A stretch of DNA of 41,345 nucleotides, taken from CAYQTL01 sp964420405 (GTDB lineage Bacteria; Acidobacteriota; Thermoanaerobaculia; Thermoanaerobaculales; Sulfomarinibacteraceae). Below the pieces are notes generated by a model. That model did no database searches and had not been told where the DNA came from. It saw only the letters and a list, made by a program, of their open reading frames with translations. How positions within the stretch are numbered: the first letter of the stretch is position 1; each line of letters opens with the position of its first letter. The position numbers were made by a program, and so were the translations under genes. This document shows positions 22,974 through 33,950 of this stretch, in pieces. Location of the stretch: positions 1-41,345 of the forward strand of contig CAYQTL010000036.1 in NCBI GenBank assembly GCA_964420405.1, given 5' to 3'.

Positions 22974-23384
22974 ATGGACGGCCGCGGCGCCGTCCGCGTG
23001 GTGGTGGTCGACGACGACGGACGCGCGCGCAACGCCCTGGCGGCGATGCTCGCCACCTGGGACGAGATCGAGGTGGTCGGGCGGGCCGCCGACGGCGACG
23101 AGGCGGTCCGGCTGGCGGACGAGCTGGAGCCCGACGCGGTGGTGCTCGACGCCATCATGCCGGTGCTCGACGGGGTCGCCGCCGCGCGGCGGATCCGCCG
23201 TGCCCACCCGTCGATGGGCATCCTGCTGCTGACCCTGTACGGGTCCCTCGAGCACGACGCCCGCGAGGCCGGCGTCGACACGTTCCTGCTCAAGTCCGAC
23301 GCCGTCGACGAGGTGGCGGAGGCGATCCTGCGCTCGGTCGGCCGTCGCGCCCCCGCGACCGGCCCGGTGCGCGAGCTGGTGTAG
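22974..23384 (+). CDS. Stand-alone receiver (CheY-like) protein
   Basis: A 136-residue single receiver domain with no output domain. Key residues are present: the acidic pair in VVVVDDDGRARNAL, phospho-acceptor Asp in AVVLDAIMPVLDG (about residue 59), Thr in LLLTLYGSLEHDA and Lys in TFLLKSDA. ATG 22974 or the adjacent GTG 22971 could start it; GGAG at 22962-22965 serves both. The location after a kinase-regulator pair suggests a phosphate sink or relay for the same kinase (inference). The next 307 bp hold modular repeat site 7 and a 17-bp palindrome. Confidence 0.88.
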   Translation: MDGRGAVRVVVVDDDGRARNALAAMLATWDEIEVVGRAADGDEAVRLADELEPDAVVLDAIMPVLDGVAAARRIRRAHPSMGILLLTLYGSLEHDAREAGVDTFLLKSDAVDEVAEAILRSVGRRAPATGPVRELV

Positions 23385-23520
23385 CGGCGGGTAAAGAGGA
23401 CGGGTCCGGCGCGGTCGGCGCCGCCGCGCACGGCCCCTGGAGCGCCACAGCTTCCCTTCCCCCTTTCCGGCCGGGCGCCTGCCCGGCCGCTCTTTGCTGG
23501 GCGTGCGGAGGACGATGGGG

Positions 23521-23610
23521 GGCGGTGGAGCGGCAGCGACAGCGTCAGCGGCAGGGCGCGGGCGACCGCGATCGCCTCCCCCCGTGTCCGCGTCGGTGTC
23601 CGATGCCGCG
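23521..23610 (+). repeat. Modular intergenic repeat, site 7
   Basis: GCGACAGCGTCAGCGGCAGG, the palindrome-like GGCGACCGCGATCGCC (23561-23576), a C-tract and GTGTCCGCGTCGGTGTCCG then ATGC. About 35 bases around the palindrome are nearly identical to 1337-1372. The GATCCC module is absent. Confidence 0.75.
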
Positions 23611-23613
23611 GTC

Positions 23614-23630
23614 TGACGTACCCTACGTCA
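23614..23630. promoter_or_regulatory. Palindromic operator-like site
   Basis: TGACGTA-CCC-TACGTCA: a perfect 7-bp inverted repeat with a 3-bp spacer, about 60 bp upstream of the leader ORF start. Its size and symmetry fit a dimeric repressor site; no regulator is adjacent. Confidence 0.45.
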
Positions 23631-23691
23631 TGTCGTGAAGGAGTCGGCAGGCAGGCAGGCGGTGCCGGCTCCGCCCCTCGGAGGTGTGACG

Positions 23692-23745
23692 ATGCTGCGA
23701 CATGTCCTGGTCGGTGTCCTCGCCGCCACCGGGGAAGCGTCGTGA
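23692..23745 (+). CDS. Candidate 17-residue leader peptide
   Basis: ATG 23692 with GGAGG (23680-23684) seven bases upstream opens MLRHVLVGVLAATGEAS and stops at TGA 23743-23745. The stop overlaps the GTG start (23742) of the SnoaL-like gene in a GTGA junction. The gene itself has only a weak ribosome site inside the leader (GGGGAAG), so its translation may depend on reading this leader. A start of a longer ancestral protein is the alternative. Confidence 0.45.
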   Translation: MLRHVLVGVLAATGEAS

Positions 23746-24176
23746 GCGGGCCGCGGACCGGGCTCGAGCTCCTGGCGGCCACGTGGCTGTCGCTGTGGAA
23801 CGCCGGCGGCCCCCTCGAGCGGTTCGACGAGCTCCACCACGAGGCGTTCGTCGACCACGCGTCGGCCGGGCGGTCCAACGGCCGCGACGGCTTCCGGCAG
23901 GGGATCGTCGACCTGCTGGTGGCGTTCCCGGATCTCGAGACGCGGCTCGAGGACGTGGTCGTCGACCTCGAGCGGTCGAGGGTGGCGATCCGGTGGTCGG
24001 CGGTCGGCACGTTCCGGACCCCCTACCTCGGGTGTGAGCCGACCGGCGCGAGGATCCGCCTGCGGGGGATCGAGATCGTCGCGGTCCGGGACGGTCGGAT
24101 CATCGAGCGGTGGGGCGAGTGGGACGGGCTCGACCTGGTCGAGCAGCTGCGGGGGTCCCGCGCGGCCACGAGCTGA
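23742..24176 (+). CDS. SnoaL-like (NTF2-fold) polyketide cyclase family protein
   Basis: A 144-residue protein of the SnoaL/ester-cyclase type: an N-terminal helix with LWNAGGPLERFDELHHEAFVDH, the GRDGFRQGIVDLLVAFPDLETRLEDVVVD segment typical of SnoaL-like proteins, and the strands VAIRWSAVGTFRT and IRLRGIEIVAVRDGRIIERWGEWDGLDLVEQL. The fold is a small open barrel; members act as cyclases, hydrolases or ligand binders, and substrate cannot be predicted. Start GTG 23742 overlaps the stop of a short leader ORF. The neighbours (receiver, kinase) give no metabolic context. Confidence 0.78.
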   Translation: MSGPRTGLELLAATWLSLWNAGGPLERFDELHHEAFVDHASAGRSNGRDGFRQGIVDLLVAFPDLETRLEDVVVDLERSRVAIRWSAVGTFRTPYLGCEPTGARIRLRGIEIVAVRDGRIIERWGEWDGLDLVEQLRGSRAATS

Positions 24177-24420
24177 GGCCGAGGCGTCCGGCGGGGGGTG
24201 CAGCCGACCGCCTCGGACACGGTCGCGGATACGGACGGGAGCCCTCCCAGGCCCGCGGGTTGCGGGGGCGAGGCGGGCTGGGCTACCGTCGCCGCGGGCG
24301 ACTCGCGCTCCGGCCGCCAGCGGCCGCCCGCCCGGAGACGCCGGCCGTGTCCGGCGACGGCAGCGGGCGCCTCCTGTGTCGTGCCGGCGGGCCGGAGGGC
24401 GGGCCCCGCCATGGGCGGCG

Positions 24421-27400
24421 ATGACCGGCGCGTTCCGCCGTACCGAGTCCGGAGGCCCCCCGGGTCCGGAGAGGCCCCGAGAGGGGTCGAGGTTCGTCCC
24501 GCCGGCGGACTGGGGCCGGTTCGAGCGGCTCGAGTTCGTCGGCCGGGGCGGGATGGGCTCGGTGTACAGCGCCTGGGACCCGCAGCTGCGCCGGAGGGTC
24601 GCCCTCAAGCTTCTGCATGACGCCGCCGACGACGCCGCAGAGCGGTTCCTGCACGAGGCGCGGGCGCAGGCGCGGGTGTCCCATCCGAACGTGTGTGAGG
24701 TGTACGAGGTCGGCGAGATCGATGGTCGCCCGTACGTCGCGATGCAGCTCATCCACGGGGAGCCGCTGTCACGGGTGGCTCCGAATCTCGACCGCGACGC
24801 GCGGATCCGCATCCTCCGCGACGTCGCACGGGCTGCCCACGCCGCCCACCAGCAGGGACTGATCCACCGCGACCTCAAGCCGTCCAACGTCATGGTGGTG
24901 GCGGACGAGCGGGGGGTCCACCGCGCCCGGGTGGTGGACTTCGGTCTGTCGCGGCCGTTCCTCGAGCGGCGGGGCGAGCGGGGTCCGGTCCCCGAGGGGG
25001 GGCGCGGCGACGCTGCGGGGGATGCTTCGCTGACCCTGCGCGGGGCGGCCGCGGGCACGCCCTCGTACATGGCGCCCGAGCAGGCGCTGGGCGTGACGGC
25101 CCGGCTCGACGCCCGGGCCGACGTCTACTCGATCGGCTGCACTCTCTACGAGTGCCTCGTGGGCCGGCCGCCCCACGAGGCCGACTCGGTCATGGAGCTG
25201 CTGCTGAAGGTGACCTCGGAGGAGCCGGCACCACCCCGCTCGGTCGACCGCACGATCCCTCCCGACCTCGACGCGGTGGTGGTGCGGTGCCTGCGGAAGG
25301 ACCCGGCGGAGCGGTATCCGAGCGCCGAGGAGCTCGCGGACGACCTCGACGCGGTGCTCCGGCGGCGACCGGTGCGCGCCTACCGCGGCGGACCCGCGTA
25401 CCGGCTGCGCATGTTCGTGCGCCGGGCGCCGGCCCTGTCGACGGCGGCGGCGGCCCTGGTTGCCGCCACCGTCGTCGCCACCGGGATGTGGCTCCACACC
25501 GCCTGGTACTCCACGCGTCAGGCGGCGGCCGCCCACCGGCTGGGGGTAGAGGTCGCCCGCCTGGAGAGCCTGCTGTGGCGCGAGCGGTCGCTGCCGGTCC
25601 ACGACCTGCGACCGGCGCTCGAGTCGGTGCACCGCCGGGTCGGCGATCTCGAGCGGGAGATCGCCCGCGCGGGGGCCGCGTCGGCCGCGCCCGGCCAGCT
25701 GGCCCTCGGAACCGCCCTGCTCGCCCTGGACGATCCCGAGGGTGCCGCCGTCCACCTCGAGGCGGCGTGGGCGTCCGGGTACGCGCCGGCCGACTCGGCC
25801 TGGGCGCTCGGCGACGCCCTCGGACGCCTCTACCGGCGCGGGCTCGCCGGTCTCCCCGGGATCGCGGATCCGGAGCTCCGGGAGGCCGAGCGCCAGCGGC
25901 TCGAGCGGGAGCTCGGCGACCGCGCCCGGGATCTGCTCCGCCGCGCGACGGACACGACGTCGGCATCGCCGGCCCACGTCGCCAGCCTGCTCGCGCTGTA
26001 CGAGGGTCGGACGCGGGACGGGCTCGAGCTGGCGCGAGCCGCCTTCGCCGAGGCGCCGTGGCAGTACGAGGCGAAGCTGCTGGAGGGCGACCTGCTGGCG
26101 GCGGTTGCCCGGGACTCTGGCGACGACGGGGAGGCGGAGCGGGCGGCGGCGGAGGCGGAGGCCTGCTACCTGGCGGCGGCCGGGATCGCACCGAGCGACC
26201 CGCGGTGCCACGTCCGGCTGGCGCAGCTTCGGTGGGAGCGGATGTTCGCGCACCATCCGCGGCCGCTCGCGGAGCAGGAGTGGCTACGGGCGACGGCGGC
26301 GGTCGAGCGGGCGCTCACCGTGCATCCCGATGACGTCGAGGCGCGGATGGTGGCGTCCCGGTTGCACCTTCTGCGCGCGGACCAGCTCCGGGTGCTCAGC
26401 CTCGGCGATCCGTGGCCCGCTCTCGAGGACGCGATCCTCGCCGCGGAGGCGGCGGTGGCGGCGGGTCCGCAGCGGGCCGAGGCGGCGGCGTTGCTCGGCG
26501 AGGTCCGGCTGACCGCCGCGAAGATGGCGGCGGCTGCCGGCCGCGATCCCTCCCTCGACCTCGATGCCGCGGTCCGGAGTCTGTCGCGGGCGGTCGCGAC
26601 CGCACCGTCGTACTCGGGCTTCAACAGCCTGGGTGTCGCGCTGCGAAGGACCGCGGCCTGGGAAGGCTCCCACGGAAAGGACCCGGGCACGACCCTCGAA
26701 CGTGCTGCCGCCGCCTTCACCGCCGCCACTGCGCTCGACCCTGGGCTCGCCTCCGCCTGGTCCAACCTGGGGTGGGTCGAGCTCAACCGTGCCCAGCACC
26801 TCGCCCGGCGCGGCGGGGACCCGGTCGCCGGCCTCGAGGCGTCCGTCGCCACCTTCCGGCGGGCGGTCGCGACGGACCCGGACCGGCCCGAGCTGCACAA
26901 CAACCTCGGCATGGCGCTGTGCGAGCTGGCCGAGACCATGGCCTGGCGGACCGGCGAGGATGCCGACCGGCTGTTCGGGCAGGCCGCCGGCGAGCTCGAG
27001 CGGGCGATCGAGCTGTACCCGGACTACACCTTCGCCCACAACAACCTCGGCAACCTGCTGCTCGCCGCCTCGCGGGTGGAGCTCGCCGAGGGCCGCGACC
27101 CGTCGGCGCTGCTGGAGCGCGCCGAGGAGGCGCTGTCGGTCGCCACGAAGCGGTCCGGCTACGCCACCGCGTGGTTCAACCTCGGCCTGTTGGAGGGGCT
27201 CCGGGGCCGGCTCGCAGCCGGCCGGGGCGAGGACCCGAAGGTCGCGCTGTCGCTGGCGCGCGAGCGGTTCGCGCGCGGGCTCGGGCTGCGGCCCGGGATG
27301 GCGGCGGCGCTGGTCGAGGCGGCGAGGGTGGAGGCTGCGATCGCCCGGGCGGCGGTGGCGTCCGACGACGACCCTGGCGGGGCGCTGGAACGTTGCCGGA

Positions 27401-27867
27401 GACATGCCCGCGGGGCTCTCGAGCAGGACCCGACCCTCGGCCCGGCGTGGACGGTGCTGGCCACGGCGGATCTGGAGGAGGCCCGCTGGCGCGGTGGTGG
27501 CGGTTCGCCGCTCGAGTCGGCCCGTCGGGCCGTCGAGCGGGCGTGGGAGCTGGCGGAGGGGGATCGGGAGACCGTCCGTGTCGGCCTGCTCGTCGCCCTC
27601 GCCGTCGTCGCGGGACCCTCCGCCGACCTCCCCGCGACCGCCAGGTGGGTCGAGGGTGCCCTCGACCGGGCAGCACGATCGCGGCCGTCGGGAGGTCGCG
27701 ACCTCGAGCTGGACTACCTCGAGGCGATGCTCGGGTGCGCCGGAGCCCGGGCGCCGGGGGCCGGCGTCGGGAGCGACGACCCGCGGGGCGAGCTGCGCCG
27801 GCTGCAGGGCCTCAACCCGTTCCTCGAGGGTTGGTACGGCCCGGAGCTGGCGGCCCTGCCCGGGTGA
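24421..27867 (+). CDS. Hanks-type Ser/Thr kinase with TPR-rich C-terminal half
   Basis: A 1148-residue protein. The kinase domain (about 36-320) is complete: glycine loop GRGGMGSV (41-48), Lys63 in VALKLL, HRDLKPSN (149-156), DFG (173-175) and APEQ (Glu220). A single membrane helix follows at about 337-362 (LSTAAAALVAATVVATGMWL), putting the kinase inside the cell and a TPR-like region of about 770 residues outside. At least eight helical repeats are visible, several with Asn pairs such as NSLGVALRR, NNLGMALCE, NNLGNLLLA and FNLGLLEGL. The frame is open well upstream, but kinase-like sequence begins near 24421. The preceding 244 bp carry only a weak TTGCGG-18-TACCGT promoter candidate. The FHA/sigma-54-type gene follows at once, suggesting a kinase-FHA pair. 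Confidence 0.9.
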   Translation: MTGAFRRTESGGPPGPERPREGSRFVPPADWGRFERLEFVGRGGMGSVYSAWDPQLRRRVALKLLHDAADDAAERFLHEARAQARVSHPNVCEVYEVGEIDGRPYVAMQLIHGEPLSRVAPNLDRDARIRILRDVARAAHAAHQQGLIHRDLKPSNVMVVADERGVHRARVVDFGLSRPFLERRGERGPVPEGGRGDAAGDASLTLRGAAAGTPSYMAPEQALGVTARLDARADVYSIGCTLYECLVGRPPHEADSVMELLLKVTSEEPAPPRSVDRTIPPDLDAVVVRCLRKDPAERYPSAEELADDLDAVLRRRPVRAYRGGPAYRLRMFVRRAPALSTAAAALVAATVVATGMWLHTAWYSTRQAAAAHRLGVEVARLESLLWRERSLPVHDLRPALESVHRRVGDLEREIARAGAASAAPGQLALGTALLALDDPEGAAVHLEAAWASGYAPADSAWALGDALGRLYRRGLAGLPGIADPELREAERQRLERELGDRARDLLRRATDTTSASPAHVASLLALYEGRTRDGLELARAAFAEAPWQYEAKLLEGDLLAAVARDSGDDGEAERAAAEAEACYLAAAGIAPSDPRCHVRLAQLRWERMFAHHPRPLAEQEWLRATAAVERALTVHPDDVEARMVASRLHLLRADQLRVLSLGDPWPALEDAILAAEAAVAAGPQRAEAAALLGEVRLTAAKMAAAAGRDPSLDLDAAVRSLSRAVATAPSYSGFNSLGVALRRTAAWEGSHGKDPGTTLERAAAAFTAATALDPGLASAWSNLGWVELNRAQHLARRGGDPVAGLEASVATFRRAVATDPDRPELHNNLGMALCELAETMAWRTGEDADRLFGQAAGELERAIELYPDYTFAHNNLGNLLLAASRVELAEGRDPSALLERAEEALSVATKRSGYATAWFNLGLLEGLRGRLAAGRGEDPKVALSLARERFARGLGLRPGMAAALVEAARVEAAIARAAVASDDDPGGALERCRRHARGALEQDPTLGPAWTVLATADLEEARWRGGGGSPLESARRAVERAWELAEGDRETVRVGLLVALAVVAGPSADLPATARWVEGALDRAARSRPSGGRDLELDYLEAMLGCAGARAPGAGVGSDDPRGELRRLQGLNPFLEGWYGPELAALPG

Positions 27868-27899
27868 CACCCGGCGGGGCGGACGGTGTACCCTCGGAC

Positions 27900-29591
27900 A
27901 TGCCCTTCCGGCTCGTCGGCTCGGCCGCCGGAGACCCGTTCCGCCTGCTGCTGGATGACGGCCTGTTCCGGCTCGGCGCCGACTCCGGGTGTGCGCTGTG
28001 CATCGGCCATCCCACCGTGTCGCGCCACCACGCCGATGTCGAGGTGGCGGGAAGGCGGGTGACGATTAGGGACAGCGGCTCCCGCAACGGCACCTGGGTC
28101 GACGGCTGCAGGATCGACAGCGCGGTGCTCCACCCGGGGGCCGAGATCTGCCTCGGCCAGGTGCGGTTGGTGCTGGAGGAGGTCGCCGACGACGACCTTC
28201 GCGTCGGGGTGGAGCTCGCGCCGTCGGCCTCCGGCGGGGTCGCGTCCGGCGGGGAGCCGCCGCAGAGCACCGTCGGTCTGCGGTCGACCGACGCGGTGCT
28301 GATGGAGGTGGTGCCCGAGCTGCTGCGCGCCGCCGAGAGCGGCGCTTCGGAGCTGGAGCTCGCCCAGCAGGCGGCGGCCGCCCTGTTCGACCGGCTCCCC
28401 GCGGTGCGCGTCGAGGTGCGCGCCGCGGGGCACGGCGGCGGCCTCCTGTTCGAGGCGGAGCGGTCGGCGGACGGCGTCGAGGAGACCACCGCGGTGGTCG
28501 CGAGGGGAGCAGGGCAGGAGCTCCGGGTGCTCCTCGGCCAGCGACGCCTCGCGGAGGTCCTCGGCCCGGCGTTCGACGGCATCGGCAGCCTCTTCCGGAT
28601 GGTGGCGGAGCGGGCGCCGGAGGGCGCCGCGCCGGCTCCGTGTGCAGCGCCCGAGCCCGCGCTGCCCGAGCCGCGGACCGTCGTGACCGGGGTGCAGCGG
28701 ATCTACGCCGAGGCGGCACGGGTCGCGTCGGGTGACGTCGGCGTGCTGATCTGCGGAGAGTCCGGCACCGGCAAGGAGGTTCTCGCCCGCTACCTGCACG
28801 CCGCGTCGCGGCGGTCGGGCGGTCCGTTCGTGGCGCTCAACTGCGCGGCGCTGCCGCGGGACCTGCTCGAGGCCGAGCTGTTCGGGATCGAGCGGGGCGT
28901 CGCGACCGGCGTCGACCAGCGTCCCGGCACCTTCGAGCTCGCCCACGGGGGATCCCTGTTCCTCGACGAGATCGCGGACATGACCCTCGACACCCAGGCC
29001 CGGCTGCTCCGGGTGCTCCAGGAGGGGGTGGTGTACCGTCTCGGCGGGACCCGACCCCGTCCGGCGCGGTGCCGGATCGTCGCCGCCACCAACCGCGATC
29101 TCGACCATCTGCGTGCGACCGGGGCCTTCCGGGACGATCTGTACTTCCGGATCGCGGTGTGGCGGGTGGAGCTGCCGCCGCTGCGGCGCCGCGCGGCCGA
29201 CATCCCGAACCTGGCGGCCCACTTCCTGCAACGGGCGGCCGGGCGGCGCGGCGTGCGCCCCAGGGGCATCAGCTCGGCCGCCCTGGACGCCCTGAAACGG
29301 TACCCGTGGCCGGGCAACATCCGCCAGCTCGAGAACGAGATGGCGCGGACGGCGCTGTTCCTGGCCGACGGGGACGTGCTCGAGAAGGGGCTGCTGACGG
29401 CCGAGATCGTGGCGGGCGCCTCCGCGGAGAGCGGCGGCTCGCTGGAGGAGCGGCTGGCGCGGGTCGAGCGCGCCGAGATCCTGGCCGCGATCCGGCGCTG
29501 CGGGGGCGTCGCCGCGGCGGCCGCCGAGGAGCTCGGAGTGAGCCGGTCCACGCTGTACCGGCGGATGCGCGCGCTGGGGATCGGCGACTGA
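27900..29591 (+). CDS. FHA-domain sigma-54-type transcriptional activator
   Basis: A 563-residue regulator. FHA domain: about 15-95 with SRHHA (41-45) and GSRNGTWVDG (60-69), which binds phospho-Thr. A GAF-like linker lies at about 115-245. AAA+ domain: Walker A GESGTGKE (286-293), Walker B LFLDE (353-357), R-finger region YFRIAVWRVELPPLRRR. A Fis-type helix-turn-helix lies at about 520-560 (AAEELGVSRSTLYRRMRAL). The GAFTGA loop that contacts sigma-54 reads GVATGV (333-338), so its Phe and Thr-adjacent residues are altered. The start ATG 27900 is 32 bp after the kinase stop; an in-frame GTG at 27864 would overlap that stop. It probably reads the kinase's phosphorylation state. Confidence 0.9.
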   Translation: MPFRLVGSAAGDPFRLLLDDGLFRLGADSGCALCIGHPTVSRHHADVEVAGRRVTIRDSGSRNGTWVDGCRIDSAVLHPGAEICLGQVRLVLEEVADDDLRVGVELAPSASGGVASGGEPPQSTVGLRSTDAVLMEVVPELLRAAESGASELELAQQAAAALFDRLPAVRVEVRAAGHGGGLLFEAERSADGVEETTAVVARGAGQELRVLLGQRRLAEVLGPAFDGIGSLFRMVAERAPEGAAPAPCAAPEPALPEPRTVVTGVQRIYAEAARVASGDVGVLICGESGTGKEVLARYLHAASRRSGGPFVALNCAALPRDLLEAELFGIERGVATGVDQRPGTFELAHGGSLFLDEIADMTLDTQARLLRVLQEGVVYRLGGTRPRPARCRIVAATNRDLDHLRATGAFRDDLYFRIAVWRVELPPLRRRAADIPNLAAHFLQRAAGRRGVRPRGISSAALDALKRYPWPGNIRQLENEMARTALFLADGDVLEKGLLTAEIVAGASAESGGSLEERLARVERAEILAAIRRCGGVAAAAAEELGVSRSTLYRRMRALGIGD

Positions 29592-29626
29592 GCGCCCGCC
29601 GCCATCCCCTGCCGCTCGTGCAGGGC

Positions 29627-32191
<2,565 letters not shown>

Positions 32192-32276
32192 CGCTCGTCG
32201 CTGCCGGTCATCGGGTCGGTCGAGCCATGTAACCGTCGCGGAGGTGGCCGGATTCGTGCGATTTAGAAAAATTTTA

Positions 32277-32305
32277 TTGACAAATAGGACTCGGGTTCCC
32301 ATATT
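32277..32305 (+). promoter_or_regulatory. Strong sigma-70-like promoter of the ArsR-type gene
   Basis: TTGACA (perfect -35, 32277-32282), 17 bp, CATATT (32300-32305, four of six), with an AT-rich stretch GATTTAGAAAAATTTTA just upstream resembling an UP element. Transcription would start near 32312, at or next to GTG 32313, so a leaderless start there is possible. Confidence 0.65.
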
Positions 32306-32336
32306 CGGCACCGTGGAGCCCGACGGGAGCATCGCT

Positions 32337-32954
32337 GTGGTGACGCGTCGCGAGCAGGCGGCCGCGCTGGTCCACCCGGACCGGTCGCGGGTGCTCGCCG
32401 CGCTCGGAGAGCCGGGTTCGGCGACCTCCGTCGCGAGGCGGATCGGCCTGTCCCGGCAGCGCGTCAACTACCACCTCCGCGAGCTCGAGTCGGTCGGTCT
32501 GGTCCGGCTGGTGGCAACGCGGCGCCGACGTAACTGCACCGAGCGGATCGTGCGGGCCACGGCACGGCGGTACGTGATCAGCCCGGAGGCGCTCGGCGGG
32601 CTCGGCGCGAGCGGTGCCGAGACGGGCGACCGGATGTCGTCGTCGGCCCTGGTGGCGGTGGCGGCGCGGATCGTGCGCGAGGTTGGCGTTCTGCGCGAGA
32701 GGGCCAGGGTGGCGGGACGCCGGCTGGCGACGTTCAGCCTGTCCACCGACGTGCGGTTCCGCACCGCGTCCGACCGGAGCCGGTTCGGCGAGGAGCTGAC
32801 CACCGCGGTCGCCGAGCTGGTGGCCCGCTACCACGACGACGCGGCTGCAGGAGGCCGGAGCTTCAGGCTCGCGCTCGCCATCCATCCGGCGCTCGGCGAG
32901 CCACCTGAGCAGATCCCCGAGGGAGGCGGAGCGGGAGGAACCGATGAGCCGTGA
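32337..32954 (+). CDS. ArsR-type winged-helix regulator
   Basis: A 205-residue regulator. The N-terminal domain (about 10-85) is a winged helix: HPDRSRVLAALGEPGSATSV, then ARRIGLSRQRVNYHLRELES, VGLVRLVATRRRRNCTERIV. The C-terminal half is helical and ends in a Gly/Pro-rich tail. It overlaps the SRPBCC gene by 11 bp. ArsR-type regulators paired with SRPBCC/AHSA1 proteins are a common arrangement. GTG 32337 has GGGAG about seven bases upstream; GTG 32313, eight codons earlier, would be leaderless from the promoter at 32277. No metal-binding CxC or His cluster is visible, so the effector is unlikely to be a metal. Autoregulation is likely but not shown. Confidence 0.82.
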   Translation: MVTRREQAAALVHPDRSRVLAALGEPGSATSVARRIGLSRQRVNYHLRELESVGLVRLVATRRRRNCTERIVRATARRYVISPEALGGLGASGAETGDRMSSSALVAVAARIVREVGVLRERARVAGRRLATFSLSTDVRFRTASDRSRFGEELTTAVAELVARYHDDAAAGGRSFRLALAIHPALGEPPEQIPEGGGAGGTDEP

Positions 32955-33738
32955 CGACGAGCGCGACGTGACCATGTCGGTGGAGATCCCGGCGGCCCCG
33001 GACGCCGTGTGGCGGGCGCTGACCGACGCCGATGAGCTGACCCGTTGGTTTCCGCTCGAGGCGAAGGTCGAGCCCGGCGAGGGCGGCAGCTGGTGGGTCG
33101 GCTGGCCGCCCGGACCCTGGCAGTTCTCGTGCGACGTGGCGACCTGGCAGCCTGGACGGCGGCTGGAGCTGGTCGAGCGGCGCGACGAGCGGGCCGCCGC
33201 CGGCCACGTGCTCCGGATCGACTTCCGCCTCGAGGAGTCCGGCGGTGCGACCCGGCTGACGGTGGTGCACTCGGGCTTCGGCCGCGGCGACGACTGGGAC
33301 GACGAGTACCACAGTGTCGAGCGTGGCTGGCGGTACGAGCTGCGCTGCCTCGCCCACTACCTCGACCGGCACCGGGGTCGCGACCGCGCCACCGCCTGGA
33401 TCATGCAGTCCACCGGGTTGTCCGGCGACGAGGTGTTCGCACGGCTGACGGGAGGGCAGGGTTTCGAGCCAGACCCCGCCATGCTCTCCCTCGCCGTCGG
33501 CGACCGCGTCCGCCTGCGCACCCTCTCCGGCGACGACCACGTCGGGGCCGTCCTCGCCGCCACCCCCCACCGCGAGCTCGCCGTCGTGCTCGACGAGCCC
33601 GACGGGGCGATCCTCCGCCTCATGGCCGAGCACGGCTTCGCCGTCGTCTCCTACCACGTCTGGGGTCCCGACGGCCCCTCCGCCGTCGTCGACTTCGACC
33701 ACCGCTGGCAGTCCGTCGTGGCAGGCCTCGTCGGCTGA
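32944..33738 (+). CDS. SRPBCC (AHSA1-type) domain protein
   Basis: A 264-residue protein. The first 140 residues form an AHSA1-type START/SRPBCC domain: SVEIPAAPDAVWRALTDADE, LTRWFPLEAKVEPGEGG, and the C-terminal helix segment YHSVERGWRYELRCLAHYLD. The fold binds hydrophobic ligands in a deep cavity. The extra C-terminal 110 residues form a second half (LTGGQGFEPDPAMLSLAVGD ... VVSYHVWGPDGPSAVVDFD) that may be a diverged second domain. The start ATG 32944 overlaps the end of the ArsR-type gene, so they are co-expressed. The gene converges on the transporter gene, with the 168-bp palindrome between them. Confidence 0.85.
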   Translation: MSRDDERDVTMSVEIPAAPDAVWRALTDADELTRWFPLEAKVEPGEGGSWWVGWPPGPWQFSCDVATWQPGRRLELVERRDERAAAGHVLRIDFRLEESGGATRLTVVHSGFGRGDDWDDEYHSVERGWRYELRCLAHYLDRHRGRDRATAWIMQSTGLSGDEVFARLTGGQGFEPDPAMLSLAVGDRVRLRTLSGDDHVGAVLAATPHRELAVVLDEPDGAILRLMAEHGFAVVSYHVWGPDGPSAVVDFDHRWQSVVAGLVG

Positions 33739-33782
33739 GCTCGGACCTCCCCACCCTCCGGGGTGTCTGTCCGGGAGTCCCG

Positions 33783-33950
33783 CTAGGAGGTCGTAGGGCA
33801 TAGATGGCGGATGGATTTCGGAGCGTCGTGAGATGCCCGTTTTCGGCGGATTCGAGGCGCAGTACTCTGAGTACGGGCCGAGAATCCGCCGGAAACGGGC
33901 GCTCACGACGCCCGAAAGGCGCCGTCAGTCTATGCCCTACGCCCTCCTAG
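33783..33950. repeat. 168-bp near-palindromic element
   Basis: Both ends read CTAGGAGG. The arms match over about 80 bases each with a few substitutions and small gaps; shared blocks include CGTAGGGCATAGA, GCGTCGTGAG, GCCCGTTT and CGGCGGATTC. The centre is GTACTC-T-GAGTAC (33862-33874). RNA or single-stranded DNA from it would fold into a long hairpin. No open frame or clear target duplication is seen. It lies between convergent genes, and its right end provides the stop codon (33947-33949) of the transporter gene. Confidence 0.9.
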
